In this document: positions 1 through 10,333 of the stretch, in pieces | Layout: every line of letters begins with the position of its first letter | Numbering within the stretch: the stretch's first letter is position 1 | NCBI RefSeq assembly: GCF_027625935.1 | Contig: NZ_CP115300.1 | Coordinates: forward strand, 3,596,001 to 3,660,000 | Reading direction: 5' to 3' | DNA length: 64,000 nucleotides | Source of the DNA: Streptomyces camelliae | GTDB lineage: Bacteria > Actinomycetota > Actinomycetes > Streptomycetales > Streptomycetaceae | Translations under genes and position numbers: made by a program | The notes under the pieces: model-generated | Seen by the model: the letters and a program-made list of their open reading frames with translations, nothing else | Databases searched by the model: none | What the model was told of the DNA's origin: nothing

Positions 1-380
1 AGTTCGCCGTGGGCCACGGCCAGGAGGAGGCCCTGCACCGGATCGTGCGGCGCCTCGCGGGACGGCGGCTCCCGTCCTGCCACGCCGTCCTGCATCCCCT
101 CGGGGAGGCCGGGCCCGGCTGGCTCTCCCTCACCGCGCCCGGCTGGTCGCTCTCCCTGGACCTCCCCCTCGCGCTGCCGGGGCTCCCCGGCTTCCTCGAC
201 GGGCTGGACGAGGAGGTCGCCGCGGCCGGCGGCCGGGTCGGCCTCGCCCGGGACGCCCGGCTCCGCCCCGACCTGCTCACCGCGATGTACCCGCGCGCGG
301 CCGACTTCCGCGCCCTGCGCGCCCGGCTCGACCCGCGCGGGGTGTTCGCCTCCGACCTGGCCCGCCGACTCGCCCTCTGA
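1..380 (+). CDS. DprE1-like FAD-dependent oxidase, C-terminal part (5' end outside window)
   Basis: This is the last ~125 residues of an FAD-linked sugar oxidase, read from nucleotide 3; the FAD-binding half lies upstream of the window. The tail resembles the C-terminus of decaprenylphosphoryl-ribose 2-oxidase, with a PGWSLSLDLPL strand and the ending MYPRAADFRALRARLDPRG...SDLARRLAL. In that family DprE1 oxidises the 2'-OH of polyprenyl-phospho-ribose and DprE2 reduces the ketone to the arabinose epimer. The DprE2-like gene starts 15 bp downstream, supporting the pairing. Odd point: where mycobacterial DprE1 has VLKKFG, with a lysine near the flavin, this protein reads AVLHPLG, so it may be a divergent paralogue with another substrate. 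Confidence 0.8.
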   Translation, partial: FAVGHGQEEALHRIVRRLAGRRLPSCHAVLHPLGEAGPGWLSLTAPGWSLSLDLPLALPGLPGFLDGLDEEVAAAGGRVGLARDARLRPDLLTAMYPRAADFRALRARLDPRGVFASDLARRLAL

Positions 381-395
381 CACCTAGGAACTGAC

Positions 396-1136
396 GTGAA
401 GGACGCCTTCGGTCTCCCCCAGTCGCTGCTCGTCCTCGGCGGCACGTCCGAGGTCGCGCTGGCCACCGCGCGCCGGCTGATCGCCCGCCGCACCCACACG
501 GTGTGGCTGGCCGGCCGCCCCTCCCCCGCGCTGGACGAGGCCGCCGAGAGCCTGCGCGCGCTCGGTGCGGACGTCCGCACCGTCGGCTTCGACGCCCTCG
601 ACCCCGACTCCCACGAGACCGTTCTCGGCAAGGTGTTCGCCGAGGGCGACATCGACCTGGTGCTGCTCGCCTTCGGCATCCTCGGCGACCAGGCCCAGGA
701 CGAGCGCGAACCGGTCCGCGCGGTGCGGGTCGCCCAGACCAACTACACCGGCGCGGTCTGCGCCGGCCTGGTCGCCGCCCGCGCCCTCCAGACGCAGGGC
801 CACGGCTCCCTCGTGGTCCTGTCCTCCGTCGCCGGGGAACGGGCCCGCCGCGCCGACTTCATCTACGGCTCCAGCAAGGCCGGCCTCGACGCCTTCGCCC
901 AGGGCCTCGGCGACGCCCTGCACGGCACCGGCGTCCACGTCATGGTCGTACGCCCCGGCTCCGTCCACAGCCCGGAGTCCCCGTTCGCCACGACCCCCGA
1001 GGCGATCGCCACGGCCATCGAACTGGGCCTGCGCCGCCGCAGCGAGACGGTATGGGTGCCGGGCCTGCTCAGAGTGGTGATGTCGGCGCTACGGCACACA
1101 CCGAGGGGGCTGTTCAGGAGGCTGCCGGTCCGGTGA
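396..1136 (+). CDS. dprE2: DprE2-like SDR reductase (decaprenylphospho-ketopentose 2-reductase family)
   Basis: A 246-residue short-chain dehydrogenase, predicted to use NAD(P)H to reduce the keto-sugar made by the preceding oxidase. Visible SDR features are the nucleotide-binding GGTSEVALATARRL near residues 15-28, a central LSSVAGERARR segment carrying the catalytic Ser, and the YGSSK active-site YxxxK near residues 151-155. The GTG at 396 is chosen because it opens the conserved DAFG.PQSLLVLGGTSE start and lies 15 bp after the oxidase stop, so the two are surely co-transcribed. The segment after the active site (RPGSVHSPES) departs from the usual RPGFVRT of DprE2, matching the divergence of its partner. 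Assignment to the family is firm; the exact substrate in an organism without mycolyl-arabinogalactan is unknown. Confidence 0.78.
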   Translation: MKDAFGLPQSLLVLGGTSEVALATARRLIARRTHTVWLAGRPSPALDEAAESLRALGADVRTVGFDALDPDSHETVLGKVFAEGDIDLVLLAFGILGDQAQDEREPVRAVRVAQTNYTGAVCAGLVAARALQTQGHGSLVVLSSVAGERARRADFIYGSSKAGLDAFAQGLGDALHGTGVHVMVVRPGSVHSPESPFATTPEAIATAIELGLRRRSETVWVPGLLRVVMSALRHTPRGLFRRLPVR

Positions 1137-1141
1137 GCCGG

Positions 1142-1789
1142 TCAGCGGCTGACGATCGTCCCACGCTCGACGTCGGCACTGCCCGCCTGCGGAGGTACGA
1201 CAGACCTCCCGAACGTGAACTCCCGCAGCTTGCGCCAGACCTCGTCCGGCCCCTGTTCGTAGAGGGCGAAGCCGGTGCACGGCCACTCGGCCTCGAAGCC
1301 GGACAGTTCCTCGAAGGCGCGGTCCATGGCGGCCTCGTCGATGCCGTGCGCGACCGTGACATGCGGGTGGTACGGGAACTGCAGCTCGCGCGCCACCGGC
1401 CCGGAGGCGTCCCGCACCCGCTGCTGGAGCAGGGCGCAGTCCTCGGCGCCCTGGACGACGCGGACGTAGACGACGGGCGACAGCGGGCGGAACGTGCCCG
1501 TGCCGGACAGCCGCATCGGGAACGGGCGGCCCACCGCGGCGACCCCGGTCAGATGCGCCTCGACGGCCGGCAGCACGGCCGCGTCGACCTCGGTCGGCGG
1601 CAGCAGCGTGACGTGCGTGGGGATGCTGAACGCCGCGGCGTCGCCGAAGCCCGCGCGCCGCTCCTGGAGCAGGCTGCCGTGAGGCTCCGGGACCGCGATC
1701 GACACGCCGATCGTTACGGTCCCCACGTCGTCTCCTGTCGTCTTCTCGGCCGAGTCGTCCGGGCCGTCGGCTATCGACTGTACGGCCAC
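1142..1789 (-). CDS. 2'-5' RNA ligase / 2H phosphoesterase family protein (LigT-like)
   Basis: The protein carries the two His-x-Thr motifs of the 2H phosphoesterase superfamily, THVTLLPP (about residue 58) and HPHVTVAHG (about residue 142), which form the active site acting on 2',3'-cyclic or 2'-5' phosphodiesters. In actinobacteria the natural RNA substrate is not established. It converges on dprE2 with only 5 bp between stop codons. The 215-residue form starts with ATG at 1789; an in-frame GTG at 1726 would give a protein beginning VGTVTIGVS, where conservation appears to begin, so the real N-terminus may be there. Confidence 0.75.
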   Translation of the reverse strand: MAVQSIADGPDDSAEKTTGDDVGTVTIGVSIAVPEPHGSLLQERRAGFGDAAAFSIPTHVTLLPPTEVDAAVLPAVEAHLTGVAAVGRPFPMRLSGTGTFRPLSPVVYVRVVQGAEDCALLQQRVRDASGPVARELQFPYHPHVTVAHGIDEAAMDRAFEELSGFEAEWPCTGFALYEQGPDEVWRKLREFTFGRSVVPPQAGSADVERGTIVSR

Positions 1790-1853
1790 GAATGTCCTGT
1801 GGGCAGGCGCAGAGGAAGTGATGTGCAGCGCTCTGCCCGGTGCGGCAGCCGGC

Positions 1854-3680
<1,827 letters not shown>

Positions 3681-5132
3681 TCAGCCGAGGTCGACCTCGG
3701 GGTACAGCGGGAAGCCGGCCACCAGGTCGGTCGCCCGCTGGGCGATCTCCTGGGCGACCTTCTCGTCCAGGACGTGGGCGGCCTTGGAGGGGGCGCCCGA
3801 CTTGGTCGTACCCGGCTCGGTGGTGGTGAGGACGCGGTCGATCAGGCCCGCCACCTCGTCCATCTCCGCCGTGCCCAGGCCACGGGTGGTCAGGGCGGGG
3901 GTGCCGATGCGGATGCCGGAGGTGTACCAGGCGCCGTTCGGGTCGGCCGGGATGGCGTTGCGGTTCGTCACGATGCCCGAGTCGAGGAGGGCGGCCTCGG
4001 CCTGGCGGCCGGTGAGGCCGTAGGACGTCGCCACGTCGATCAGGTTCAGGTGGTTGTCCGTGCCGCCGGTGACGAGGGTGGCGCCGCGCCGCATGAGGCC
4101 CTCGGCGAGCGCGCGGGAGTTGTCGACGATGCGCTGGGCGTAGTCCTGGAAGGCGGGCTGCCGGGCCTCGGCCAGGGCGACCGCCTTGGCGGCCATGACG
4201 TGTGGGAGGGGGCCGCCGAGGACCATCGGGCAGCCGCGGTCGACCTGGTCCCTCAGGGAGTCGTCGCACAGGACCATGCCGCCGCGCGGGCCGCGCAGCG
4301 ACTTGTGCGTGGTGGTCGTCACGATCTGGGCGTGCGGGACCGGGTCGAAGTCGCCGGTCAGGACCTTGCCCGCCACCAGACCCGCGAAGTGGGCCATGTC
4401 GACCATCAGGGTCGCGCCGACCTCGTCGGCGATCTCGCGCATGATCCGGAAGTTCACCAGACGGGGGTACGCCGAGTAGCCCGCGACGATGATCAGCGGC
4501 TTGAACTCGCGGGCCTGGGCCCGCAGCGCCTCGTAGTCGATGAGGCCGGTGGCCGGGTCGGTGCCGTAGGAGCGCTGGTCGAACATCTTGCCGGAGATGT
4601 TCGGGCGGAAGCCGTGGGTGAGGTGGCCGCCGGCGTCCAGGGACATGCCGAGCATGCGCTGGTTGCCGAAGGCCTGGCGCAGCTCGGCCCAGTCGGCCTC
4701 GGACAGGTCGTTGACCTGGCGGGCGCCGGTCTTCTCCAGGAAGGGCACCTCGACGCGGTCGGCGAGGACGGCCCAGAACGCGACGAGGTTGGCGTCGATG
4801 CCGGAGTGCGGCTGGACGTAGGCGTGCCGGGCGCCGAAGAGCTCCTTCGCGTGCTCGGCGGCGAGGGACTCGACCGTGTCGACGTTGCGGCAGCCGGCGT
4901 AGAAGCGGCGGCCGACCGTGCCCTCGGCGTACTTGTCGCTGAACCAGTTGCCCATCGCCAGCAGGGTCGCCGGGGAGGCGTAGTTCTCGGAAGCGATCAG
5001 CTTGAGCATCTCGCGCTGGTCGTGGACCTCCTGGCCGATGGCGTCGGCGACGCGGGGCTCCACGGCACGGATGACGTCGAGGGCGGCGCGGAAGGCGGTG
5101 GACTCGGTGGAGAGGGGCTGCTGCTCTGGCAT
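3681..5132 (-). CDS. glyA: Serine hydroxymethyltransferase (long form)
   Basis: PLP enzyme interconverting serine plus tetrahydrofolate with glycine plus 5,10-methylene-THF, feeding one-carbon units to the folD, purN and purH products also encoded here. The PLP lysine motif [14 protein letters not shown] is at about residues 270-283, and the N-terminal IASENYAS block is intact. At 483 residues it is longer than the usual ~420, with extra sequence in the first third and an extended C-terminus, like the second GlyA class of actinobacteria. The ATG at 5132 has a GGAGG box five bases upstream. The 229-bp divergent region to rocD shows short direct repeats (CACGGCACT) but no recognisable glycine or ZTP riboswitch. 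Confidence 0.96.
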   Translation of the reverse strand: MPEQQPLSTESTAFRAALDVIRAVEPRVADAIGQEVHDQREMLKLIASENYASPATLLAMGNWFSDKYAEGTVGRRFYAGCRNVDTVESLAAEHAKELFGARHAYVQPHSGIDANLVAFWAVLADRVEVPFLEKTGARQVNDLSEADWAELRQAFGNQRMLGMSLDAGGHLTHGFRPNISGKMFDQRSYGTDPATGLIDYEALRAQAREFKPLIIVAGYSAYPRLVNFRIMREIADEVGATLMVDMAHFAGLVAGKVLTGDFDPVPHAQIVTTTTHKSLRGPRGGMVLCDDSLRDQVDRGCPMVLGGPLPHVMAAKAVALAEARQPAFQDYAQRIVDNSRALAEGLMRRGATLVTGGTDNHLNLIDVATSYGLTGRQAEAALLDSGIVTNRNAIPADPNGAWYTSGIRIGTPALTTRGLGTAEMDEVAGLIDRVLTTTEPGTTKSGAPSKAAHVLDEKVAQEIAQRATDLVAGFPLYPEVDLG

Positions 5133-5361
5133 GAGGACCTCCGGACGGTGTGCGTACAGCGTTCACGTTCGGCCCAGGCGCACGGCACTTTTCACGGCAC
5201 TCTTCAACCGTTCGGACCGCTCCCCGATGGTCCGTCCCATCCCAAGCGCGCCAGTCACGGCCCGCCGGTCAGCCTACCGGGCACACCGGCCACGACAGGC
5301 CCAGCGTCCACCATGCGAGCGAGGATGGAGAGGGGGCACCGGGAGAGAAACGGGAGAGATC

Positions 5362-6567
5362 ATGACCACCGCCGAGGATCTCATCGCCGCCGCCGACGCG
5401 CACTGCGCGCCCACCTACGATCCGCTGCCCGTCGTGGTCGCCACGGGCGAGGGGGCGTGGCTGACGGATGTGGCGGGCCGCCGGTATCTGGACATGCTGG
5501 CCGGGTACTCGGCGCTCAATTTCGGCCACCGCAACCCGCGGCTGATCGAGGCGGCGAAGGCCCAGCTGGACCGGGTCACGCTGACCTCCCGCGCCTTCCT
5601 GCACGACCGGTTCGCCGCGTTCTGCGCCGAGCTGGCGGAGCTGTGCGGGATGGAGATGGTGCTGCCCGCGAACAGCGGCGCGGAGGCGGTGGAGAGCGCG
5701 ATCAAGACGGCCCGGAAGTGGGGGTACCGGGTCAAGGGCGTGCCCGCGGAGATGGCGAAGATCGTGGTCGCGGGCGGCAACTTCCACGGCCGTACGACGA
5801 CCGTGATCAGCTTCTCGACCGACCCGGAGGCCCGCGCGGACTTCGGTCCGTACACGCCGGGCTTCCAGATCGTGCCGTACGGCGACCTGACCGCGATGCG
5901 GGCGGCGCTGACCGAGAACACCGTCGCGGTGCTGCTGGAGCCGATCCAGGGCGAGTCCGGGGTGATCGTGCCGCCGGAGGGCTATCTGCCGGGGGTACGG
6001 CGGCTGACGCGCGAGCGGAACGTGCTCTTCGTCGCAGACGAGATCCAGTCGGGGCTCGGCCGCACCGGGCGGACCTTCGCGTGCGAGCACGAGGGGGTCG
6101 TGCCGGACATGTACGTGCTGGGCAAGGCGCTGGGCGGCGGGATCGTGCCGGTGTCGGCGGTGGTGTCGAGCGCGGAGGTGCTCGGGGTGTTCCGGCCGGG
6201 CGAGCACGGCTCGACGTTCGGCGGGAACCCGCTGGCCTGTGCGGTGGCGCTGGAGGTGATCGCGATGCTGCGCACCGGCGAGTTCCAGGCACGCGCGGCC
6301 GAGCTGGGCGAACGGATGCACCGGGCGCTGGCGGCACTGCCGGCCACGGGCACCGTGACGGCGGTGCGGGGGCGCGGGCTGTGGGCGGGCCTCGACGTCG
6401 CACCGAGGCTCGGCACCGGCCGGCAGGTGGCGGAGCGGCTGAGGGAGCGCGGGGTCCTGGCGAAGGAGAGCCACGGCGCGACCATCCGGCTCTCCCCGCC
6501 GCTGGTCGTCTCCGAGCAGGACCTGGCCTGGGGGCTGGAGCAGCTGCGGGCGGTGCTGGGTGTCTGA
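5362..6567 (+). CDS. rocD: Ornithine--oxo-acid aminotransferase
   Basis: A 401-residue class III PLP aminotransferase predicted to move the delta-amino group of ornithine to 2-oxoglutarate, giving glutamate semialdehyde, which links arginine and proline metabolism. Visible landmarks: PANSGAEAVESAIKTAR (cofactor phosphate site), NFHGRTTTVIS, EPIQGESGV, VADEIQSGLGRTG (Asp contacting the pyridine N) and VLGKALGGG with the PLP lysine near residue 256. The ATG at 5362 follows a GGGAGAGA ribosome site. It diverges from glyA, with a lipoprotein gene converging from the other side. Acetylornithine or GABA aminotransferase are close relatives, but the N-terminal YDPLPVVVATGEGAWLTD block fits RocD best. 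Confidence 0.9.
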   Translation: MTTAEDLIAAADAHCAPTYDPLPVVVATGEGAWLTDVAGRRYLDMLAGYSALNFGHRNPRLIEAAKAQLDRVTLTSRAFLHDRFAAFCAELAELCGMEMVLPANSGAEAVESAIKTARKWGYRVKGVPAEMAKIVVAGGNFHGRTTTVISFSTDPEARADFGPYTPGFQIVPYGDLTAMRAALTENTVAVLLEPIQGESGVIVPPEGYLPGVRRLTRERNVLFVADEIQSGLGRTGRTFACEHEGVVPDMYVLGKALGGGIVPVSAVVSSAEVLGVFRPGEHGSTFGGNPLACAVALEVIAMLRTGEFQARAAELGERMHRALAALPATGTVTAVRGRGLWAGLDVAPRLGTGRQVAERLRERGVLAKESHGATIRLSPPLVVSEQDLAWGLEQLRAVLGV

Positions 6568-6588
6568 GACGCGCCCCTGCCGGGTGCG

Positions 6589-7095
6589 CTACGGGGTGAC
6601 GGTCACGGTGACCTCGTAGCGTTCCTGACCCGGGGAGCAGCGCATCGCCTCGCCGCACGAGGTACGCCGGGCCGTGATGTGCGCGGTGCCGGGCCGGCGG
6701 GCGGTGAACCGGCCCGAGGAGACCCCGCAGCCGCGGCCGGGCGGGCAGGTGCCGGTGGGGGTGGTGCCGCCTCCGGACGGGGCGAGCACCCGCGGATCCG
6801 ATCCGGCCGGGGTCGACCAGTAGGTGCTGTGCAGGTGTACTTCGACAAGCGTGCCGGTGGTCACCCGGACGGTGGTTCCCCGTGCCCGTTCGTCGAGGAC
6901 GACGGGGCCGGAGGCGTGGCCGGCCGGAGCGGGAGAGGTGCGGGAGGCCGGCGGCGGGCCGGACGGCTGCGGGCCGGCGGCCCCGCCGGAACATCCGCTC
7001 AGCAGGCAGGCCGCGGCCGCCACGCAGACGAGCCCGGTGAGCGGCGGGCGCGGCCGGACCGGGAGCCGGCGGGCCGGCAGGTGTGGCATGGGCAC
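6589..7095 (-). CDS. Putative lipoprotein, beta-rich extracellular domain
   Basis: A 168-residue lipoprotein of unknown role. The signal peptide (about residues 18-35) ends in the lipobox LLSGC, predicting lipidation at Cys 35. A Gly/Pro/Ser linker follows, then a ~100-residue domain with two CxxxxxC-like pairs (TCPPGRGC and SCGEAMRC) and a final RYEVTVTVTP strand. The alternation of strands and the ITARR...V pattern recall small Ig-like or chagasin-type inhibitor folds, but this is a guess from pattern only. It is downstream of, and may be read through from, the secreted HExxH protein gene, although a strong hairpin separates them. Confidence 0.65.
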   Translation of the reverse strand: MPMPHLPARRLPVRPRPPLTGLVCVAAAACLLSGCSGGAAGPQPSGPPPASRTSPAPAGHASGPVVLDERARGTTVRVTTGTLVEVHLHSTYWSTPAGSDPRVLAPSGGGTTPTGTCPPGRGCGVSSGRFTARRPGTAHITARRTSCGEAMRCSPGQERYEVTVTVTP

Positions 7096-7131
7096 TCCAG
7101 TGGACGCCGCCCGGAGGGACGGCGGTCGGGG

Positions 7132-7162
7132 GCGGGGGGCGGGGCGGCGGCCCGCCCCCCGC
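7132..7162 (-). terminator. 12-bp GC hairpin after the secreted HExxH gene
   Basis: Positions 7132-7143 and 7151-7162 are exact inverted copies with a 7-base loop, starting 16 bases past the stop of the minus-strand secreted-protein gene. There is no U-run, as usual in this genus. Confidence 0.6.
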
Positions 7163-7177
7163 GGTACGGGGTGCGGG

Positions 7178-8788
7178 TCAGGAGACCGTCACGTCGTCGT
7201 AGTAGGTGTACGTCGCGTCACCCGTGTAGTTGTCGTCCTTGTTGGTGAGGGTGAGGGTGTAGTTGTGGCCCGGGGTGACGGTGCCGGAGACCTGCTTCCA
7301 GCCTGCGCCCTGGGTGCATGTCTTGCCCAGCAGCGTCGTGGTGGTGCCGGAGGTGGTGTCCTGGAGGGTGGCCGTCGCCCAGTCGTAGGTCACCGTGTCC
7401 GGGCAGGTGACGTCGTACCAGAAGGAGACCTTGCTGGTGCCGGACGGGGCGGTGAAGCTCTGTGAGACGGAGGACGTGTTGGTCGGGCTGGTCGAGCCGA
7501 CCATCGCGCCGTAGCTGCCGCTGTGCGCCGCCGAGGTGGTTGCGGCGGTGCTGCCGCTGGTGGTCCAGCTGGACAGGTTGCCGGTCTCGAAGGTGCCGTT
7601 GGTGAGGGTGCCGCCGCCGCCCGTGCCGCCGCCGCCCACGATCGGGTGCGAGATGGCGCAGGAGTTGGTGTCGTTGGACCAGCTCGCCTGCTCGGCGAAG
7701 GTGCCGGTGCCCATCGTGACGTTGGCCGCGCCGCCCGCGCTGCCGGGCGATATCCAGGCGCACTCGTCGGAGTTCTCCTGGCCGTTGTACGAGCTGCCGG
7801 TGTGGTTGGTCCAGCCGCCGGCCGGGTTCTGGTCGGACATCATCTCGTGCCACTCGTGGCCGAGCGTCATGGTCCAGCCGTCCAGCGTTCCGGGCGAGTT
7901 GACGAAGCCGACGCCACAGCCCGCGCCGGAGTCCATGTTGTACGGCTGGTTGCTGAACGCGATGTCGCCGTAGGAGGAGGACACCGGGCCGCCGGTCAGG
8001 GTGCTGTCGCCGTTGTAGTCGTGCCAGGCGCAGTACTGGCCCTGGTAGTTGTCGGGGTTCGTGCCGTGCGGCGACAGGACGATGTAGTACGCGTCGCGGT
8101 TCGAGGCGGCCGTGGTGTTGCCGAAGTGTCCGGCGGCCTTGACCGCCTCGGCGCCCAGCTGGTGCCCGGTCGCGGCACTCGGGGAGGCGGCCGAGTTGTC
8201 GTACCACACGCCGGCCAGCACGCCGCCGCTCTGGTACGGGATGAAGTTGGCGTTGGACGGGCAGCTCGTGGCTCCGCTGGCCACGTTCGGCCCGTCACAC
8301 CACTGGGTGAGGTCGGCGGACCACAGTTCGTTGCCGGTGCCGATGCCCTTGAACATCTCCTGGGTGACCGGAGCCGCGCCGTCCGGGTCGCCGGAGAACG
8401 TGGCGTCGCCGCTGCCGTTGGTGCTCTGCGTGCCCCACTGCGAGCCGTAGAAGACCAGGTAGACCTTGGAGTGACCGCTCTGCACGCCGATGCCGTCGAT
8501 GCCGCCGCCGTAGGAGAGCGTCTCCGGCCCGGTCGCCGTGGTCGCGGCCGGGTGGTTGGCCGCCCAGGACTTCATCTTGGCGTTCTGCTGGATGGTCGGC
8601 AGGGCACCGTGCCGGTAGGGGTGCTGGTAGGCCGGGCTGTAGGGGTTGGATCTCGCTGTCTGACCCGCGGTCTGGGGGGCGGCTGACGCCTGGGGCATGA
8701 AGGCGAGTGCCGCAGCGGTGAGCAGGGAGAGCGACGCGAGACCGGTCAGGGTCGCCCGGCCCACGCCACGAATGTGGGGATTACCCAT
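7178..8788 (-). CDS. Secreted HExxH (metallopeptidase-like) protein with C-terminal carbohydrate-binding-like domain
   Basis: A 536-residue exported protein. Signal peptide at residues 1-36, cleaving after PQASA. The N-terminal body (about 60-385) contains LGHEWHEMMSD near residue 310, an HExxH zinc motif, followed by GQENSDECAW, where the Glu could be a third ligand. This HE..H plus ENxDxCAW arrangement resembles the EXORDIUM/phosphate-induced family and related putative proteases, so proteolysis is plausible but unproved. A GGGGTGGGG linker leads to a ~140-residue beta-sandwich (NGTFETGNLSSWT...) like CBM4/9 modules. The start at 8788 is chosen because a GGAAC box precedes it and a signal peptide follows at once; upstream in-frame codons add non-signal sequence. 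It is probably monocistronic. Confidence 0.75.
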   Translation of the reverse strand: MGNPHIRGVGRATLTGLASLSLLTAAALAFMPQASAAPQTAGQTARSNPYSPAYQHPYRHGALPTIQQNAKMKSWAANHPAATTATGPETLSYGGGIDGIGVQSGHSKVYLVFYGSQWGTQSTNGSGDATFSGDPDGAAPVTQEMFKGIGTGNELWSADLTQWCDGPNVASGATSCPSNANFIPYQSGGVLAGVWYDNSAASPSAATGHQLGAEAVKAAGHFGNTTAASNRDAYYIVLSPHGTNPDNYQGQYCAWHDYNGDSTLTGGPVSSSYGDIAFSNQPYNMDSGAGCGVGFVNSPGTLDGWTMTLGHEWHEMMSDQNPAGGWTNHTGSSYNGQENSDECAWISPGSAGGAANVTMGTGTFAEQASWSNDTNSCAISHPIVGGGGTGGGGTLTNGTFETGNLSSWTTSGSTAATTSAAHSGSYGAMVGSTSPTNTSSVSQSFTAPSGTSKVSFWYDVTCPDTVTYDWATATLQDTTSGTTTTLLGKTCTQGAGWKQVSGTVTPGHNYTLTLTNKDDNYTGDATYTYYDDVTVS

Positions 8789-9141
8789 GGGTGATGGGTT
8801 CCTTTCTGCGTACAGGCCTCCGCCGTGGGTGCGGTGGAGGCAAGCTGCGTGAGACGTCGACGGAGCCGTGCCGCGTGACTGCGCGGGGGAATGTCCGTCC
8901 GGCAGCTGGGGACTCGCCACGGCATTGCACGGGAATGCAACTCGCCTGCTGCAACGTGGTTTTTGCCCGTCACACCAGATGAGGCCCCGTCAGACGGCGA
9001 GAAGCAAAGCAGGGTTGACGCGTCCGGGTCAATGAGAACGCACAGGATTTACATGGAATAAGGGGCCCGCACAGCCCCTTTCCCTCGGTCAATGCGAAGG
9101 CGCCGAAAATTGAAGGAAATACTGAGTCAAGAAGCCGTCGC
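8789..9141. other. 353-bp intergenic region between the HExxH gene and the ATP-grasp gene
   Basis: It holds no convincing gene. Both flanking genes are on the minus strand, so it contains the end of the ATP-grasp transcript (hairpin at 9060-9080) and the promoter of the secreted protein. An inverted repeat TTGAC-N8-GTCAA at 9015-9032 is a possible operator or promoter element. The stretch 8935-9060 is noticeably AT-richer than its surroundings, as expected for a promoter zone. Confidence 0.5.
9060..9080 (-). terminator. 7-bp hairpin downstream of the ATP-grasp gene
   Basis: AAGGGGC and GCCCCTT pair across a 7-base loop about 60 bases after the stop codon at 9142. On the minus strand a TTATT stretch follows, so this is a short but reasonable terminator. 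Confidence 0.5.
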
Positions 9142-10326
9142 CTAAAGGATCACGTGCGGCAAAAAGCGGGCGTACTCGTCGGTGATCAGCCCTGTGGACT
9201 CGCGGATGCCGAGGCCCGCCGGTTCGTCCTGGACGACCCAGGCGCCGAGGACGACGTGGTTGCCGTCGAAGACGGGGAGTGGGGCGAGTTGCTGGTAGCA
9301 GCAGGGTTCGTCGCGGAGTGCGGCAGGCGTGCCCGGCCGGTGCACGGTGACGCCCTCGCCCTCGCGGCCGAGCAGGGGCTTGGCGACGTAGCCCCCGGAC
9401 GAGGCCAGGTCGCGGGGGCCGTCGAGGTAGGCGGGCAGGAGGTTGGGGTGACCGGGGTACAGCTCCCAGAGGATCGCCAGCAGGGCCTTGTTGCTCAGGA
9501 GCATCTTCCAGGCCGGTTCGATCCACAGGGTGCTGCCGGTGCCGCCGCCGTTGTCGAGCGTGTCGAGGACGTGCCCGGCGAAGGCGTCGGTGGTGAGCCA
9601 CTCCCAGGGGTAGAGCTTGAAGATGCCGCGGATGAAACGGAGTTGGTTGTCCACGAAGCGGCCGGAGAGGGTGTCCCAGCCGATCTCCTCCATGGCCAGC
9701 CAGTCGGTGTCGAGCCCGGCCTGTTCGGCGGTCTCCTTCAGGTAGGCGACCGTCATCAGGTCCTCGCCGAGTTCGTCGGCCGAGGAGTGCGCGAAGTGCA
9801 GCGGGCTGCCGGGCGGGAGCAGCCGGGCCTGGGACCGCCAGGCGTCGACCAGGCGCTCGTGCAGGGAGTTCCACTGGTCGGCGCCGGGGAAGCGGTCCTC
9901 CATCCAGAACCACTGCGGGGAGGCCGCCTCCACCAGTGAGGTCGGGGTGTCGGCGTTGTACTCCAGGAGCTTCGCCGGGCCGGTGCCGTCGTAGCGGAGG
10001 TCGAACCGACCGTATACAGACGGCAGTTCGGCCCTGCGCTGCCAGGCCTCGGTGACGGCGGCGGCGATGCGCGGGTCGGTGATGCCGAGGTCCGCGAGGC
10101 GGTCGTGCGCCACGATGTGCCCGGCGGCCGCGAGGCACATGCGGTGCAGTTCCCCGACCGTCTCCTCCAGTGCCTCGACCTCGTCCAGGGTGAAGACGTA
10201 GTGGGCGCTCTCGTCCCAGTAGGGGCGCAGGGAGCCGTCGGGGTGGCGGGTGAGCGGGTAGACGAGCCCCTGCTCCTCGACGATGCGCTGCCAGCCGGGG
10301 CGGGGGGTGAGGGTACGGCGTTCCAT
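9142..10326 (-). CDS. Glutathionylspermidine synthase family ATP-grasp ligase (YgiC/YjfC-like)
   Basis: A 394-residue ATP-grasp amidoligase related to the C-terminal domain of glutathionylspermidine synthase and to E. coli YgiC. Conserved blocks are YGRFDLRYDG, LLEYNADTPTSLVEAA (metal/nucleotide-binding acidic residues), LRFIRGIFKLYPWEW, LSNKALLAILWELYPGHPNLLPAY and YVAKPLLGREGEGV. The family joins a carboxylate to an amine with ATP; here the natural substrates are unknown. The ATG at 10326 is seven bases beyond the stop of an upstream lipoprotein gene, so the two form an operon. E. coli ygiB-ygiC likewise pairs a small protein with this ligase (established), which suggests the lipoprotein or a cell-envelope component could be its substrate (inference). 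Confidence 0.88.
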   Translation of the reverse strand: MERRTLTPRPGWQRIVEEQGLVYPLTRHPDGSLRPYWDESAHYVFTLDEVEALEETVGELHRMCLAAAGHIVAHDRLADLGITDPRIAAAVTEAWQRRAELPSVYGRFDLRYDGTGPAKLLEYNADTPTSLVEAASPQWFWMEDRFPGADQWNSLHERLVDAWRSQARLLPPGSPLHFAHSSADELGEDLMTVAYLKETAEQAGLDTDWLAMEEIGWDTLSGRFVDNQLRFIRGIFKLYPWEWLTTDAFAGHVLDTLDNGGGTGSTLWIEPAWKMLLSNKALLAILWELYPGHPNLLPAYLDGPRDLASSGGYVAKPLLGREGEGVTVHRPGTPAALRDEPCCYQQLAPLPVFDGNHVVLGAWVVQDEPAGLGIRESTGLITDEYARFLPHVIL

Positions 10327-10333
10327 GGGGCTG

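Noticed and set aside
5133..5361. Glycine or ZTP riboswitch in front of glyA
   Set aside because: I looked for the conserved cores and found none; only short direct repeats are present.
3774..6599. Open frame of 941 codons on the plus strand
   Set aside because: Covers glyA antisense and rocD in another frame; both real genes have full family motifs.
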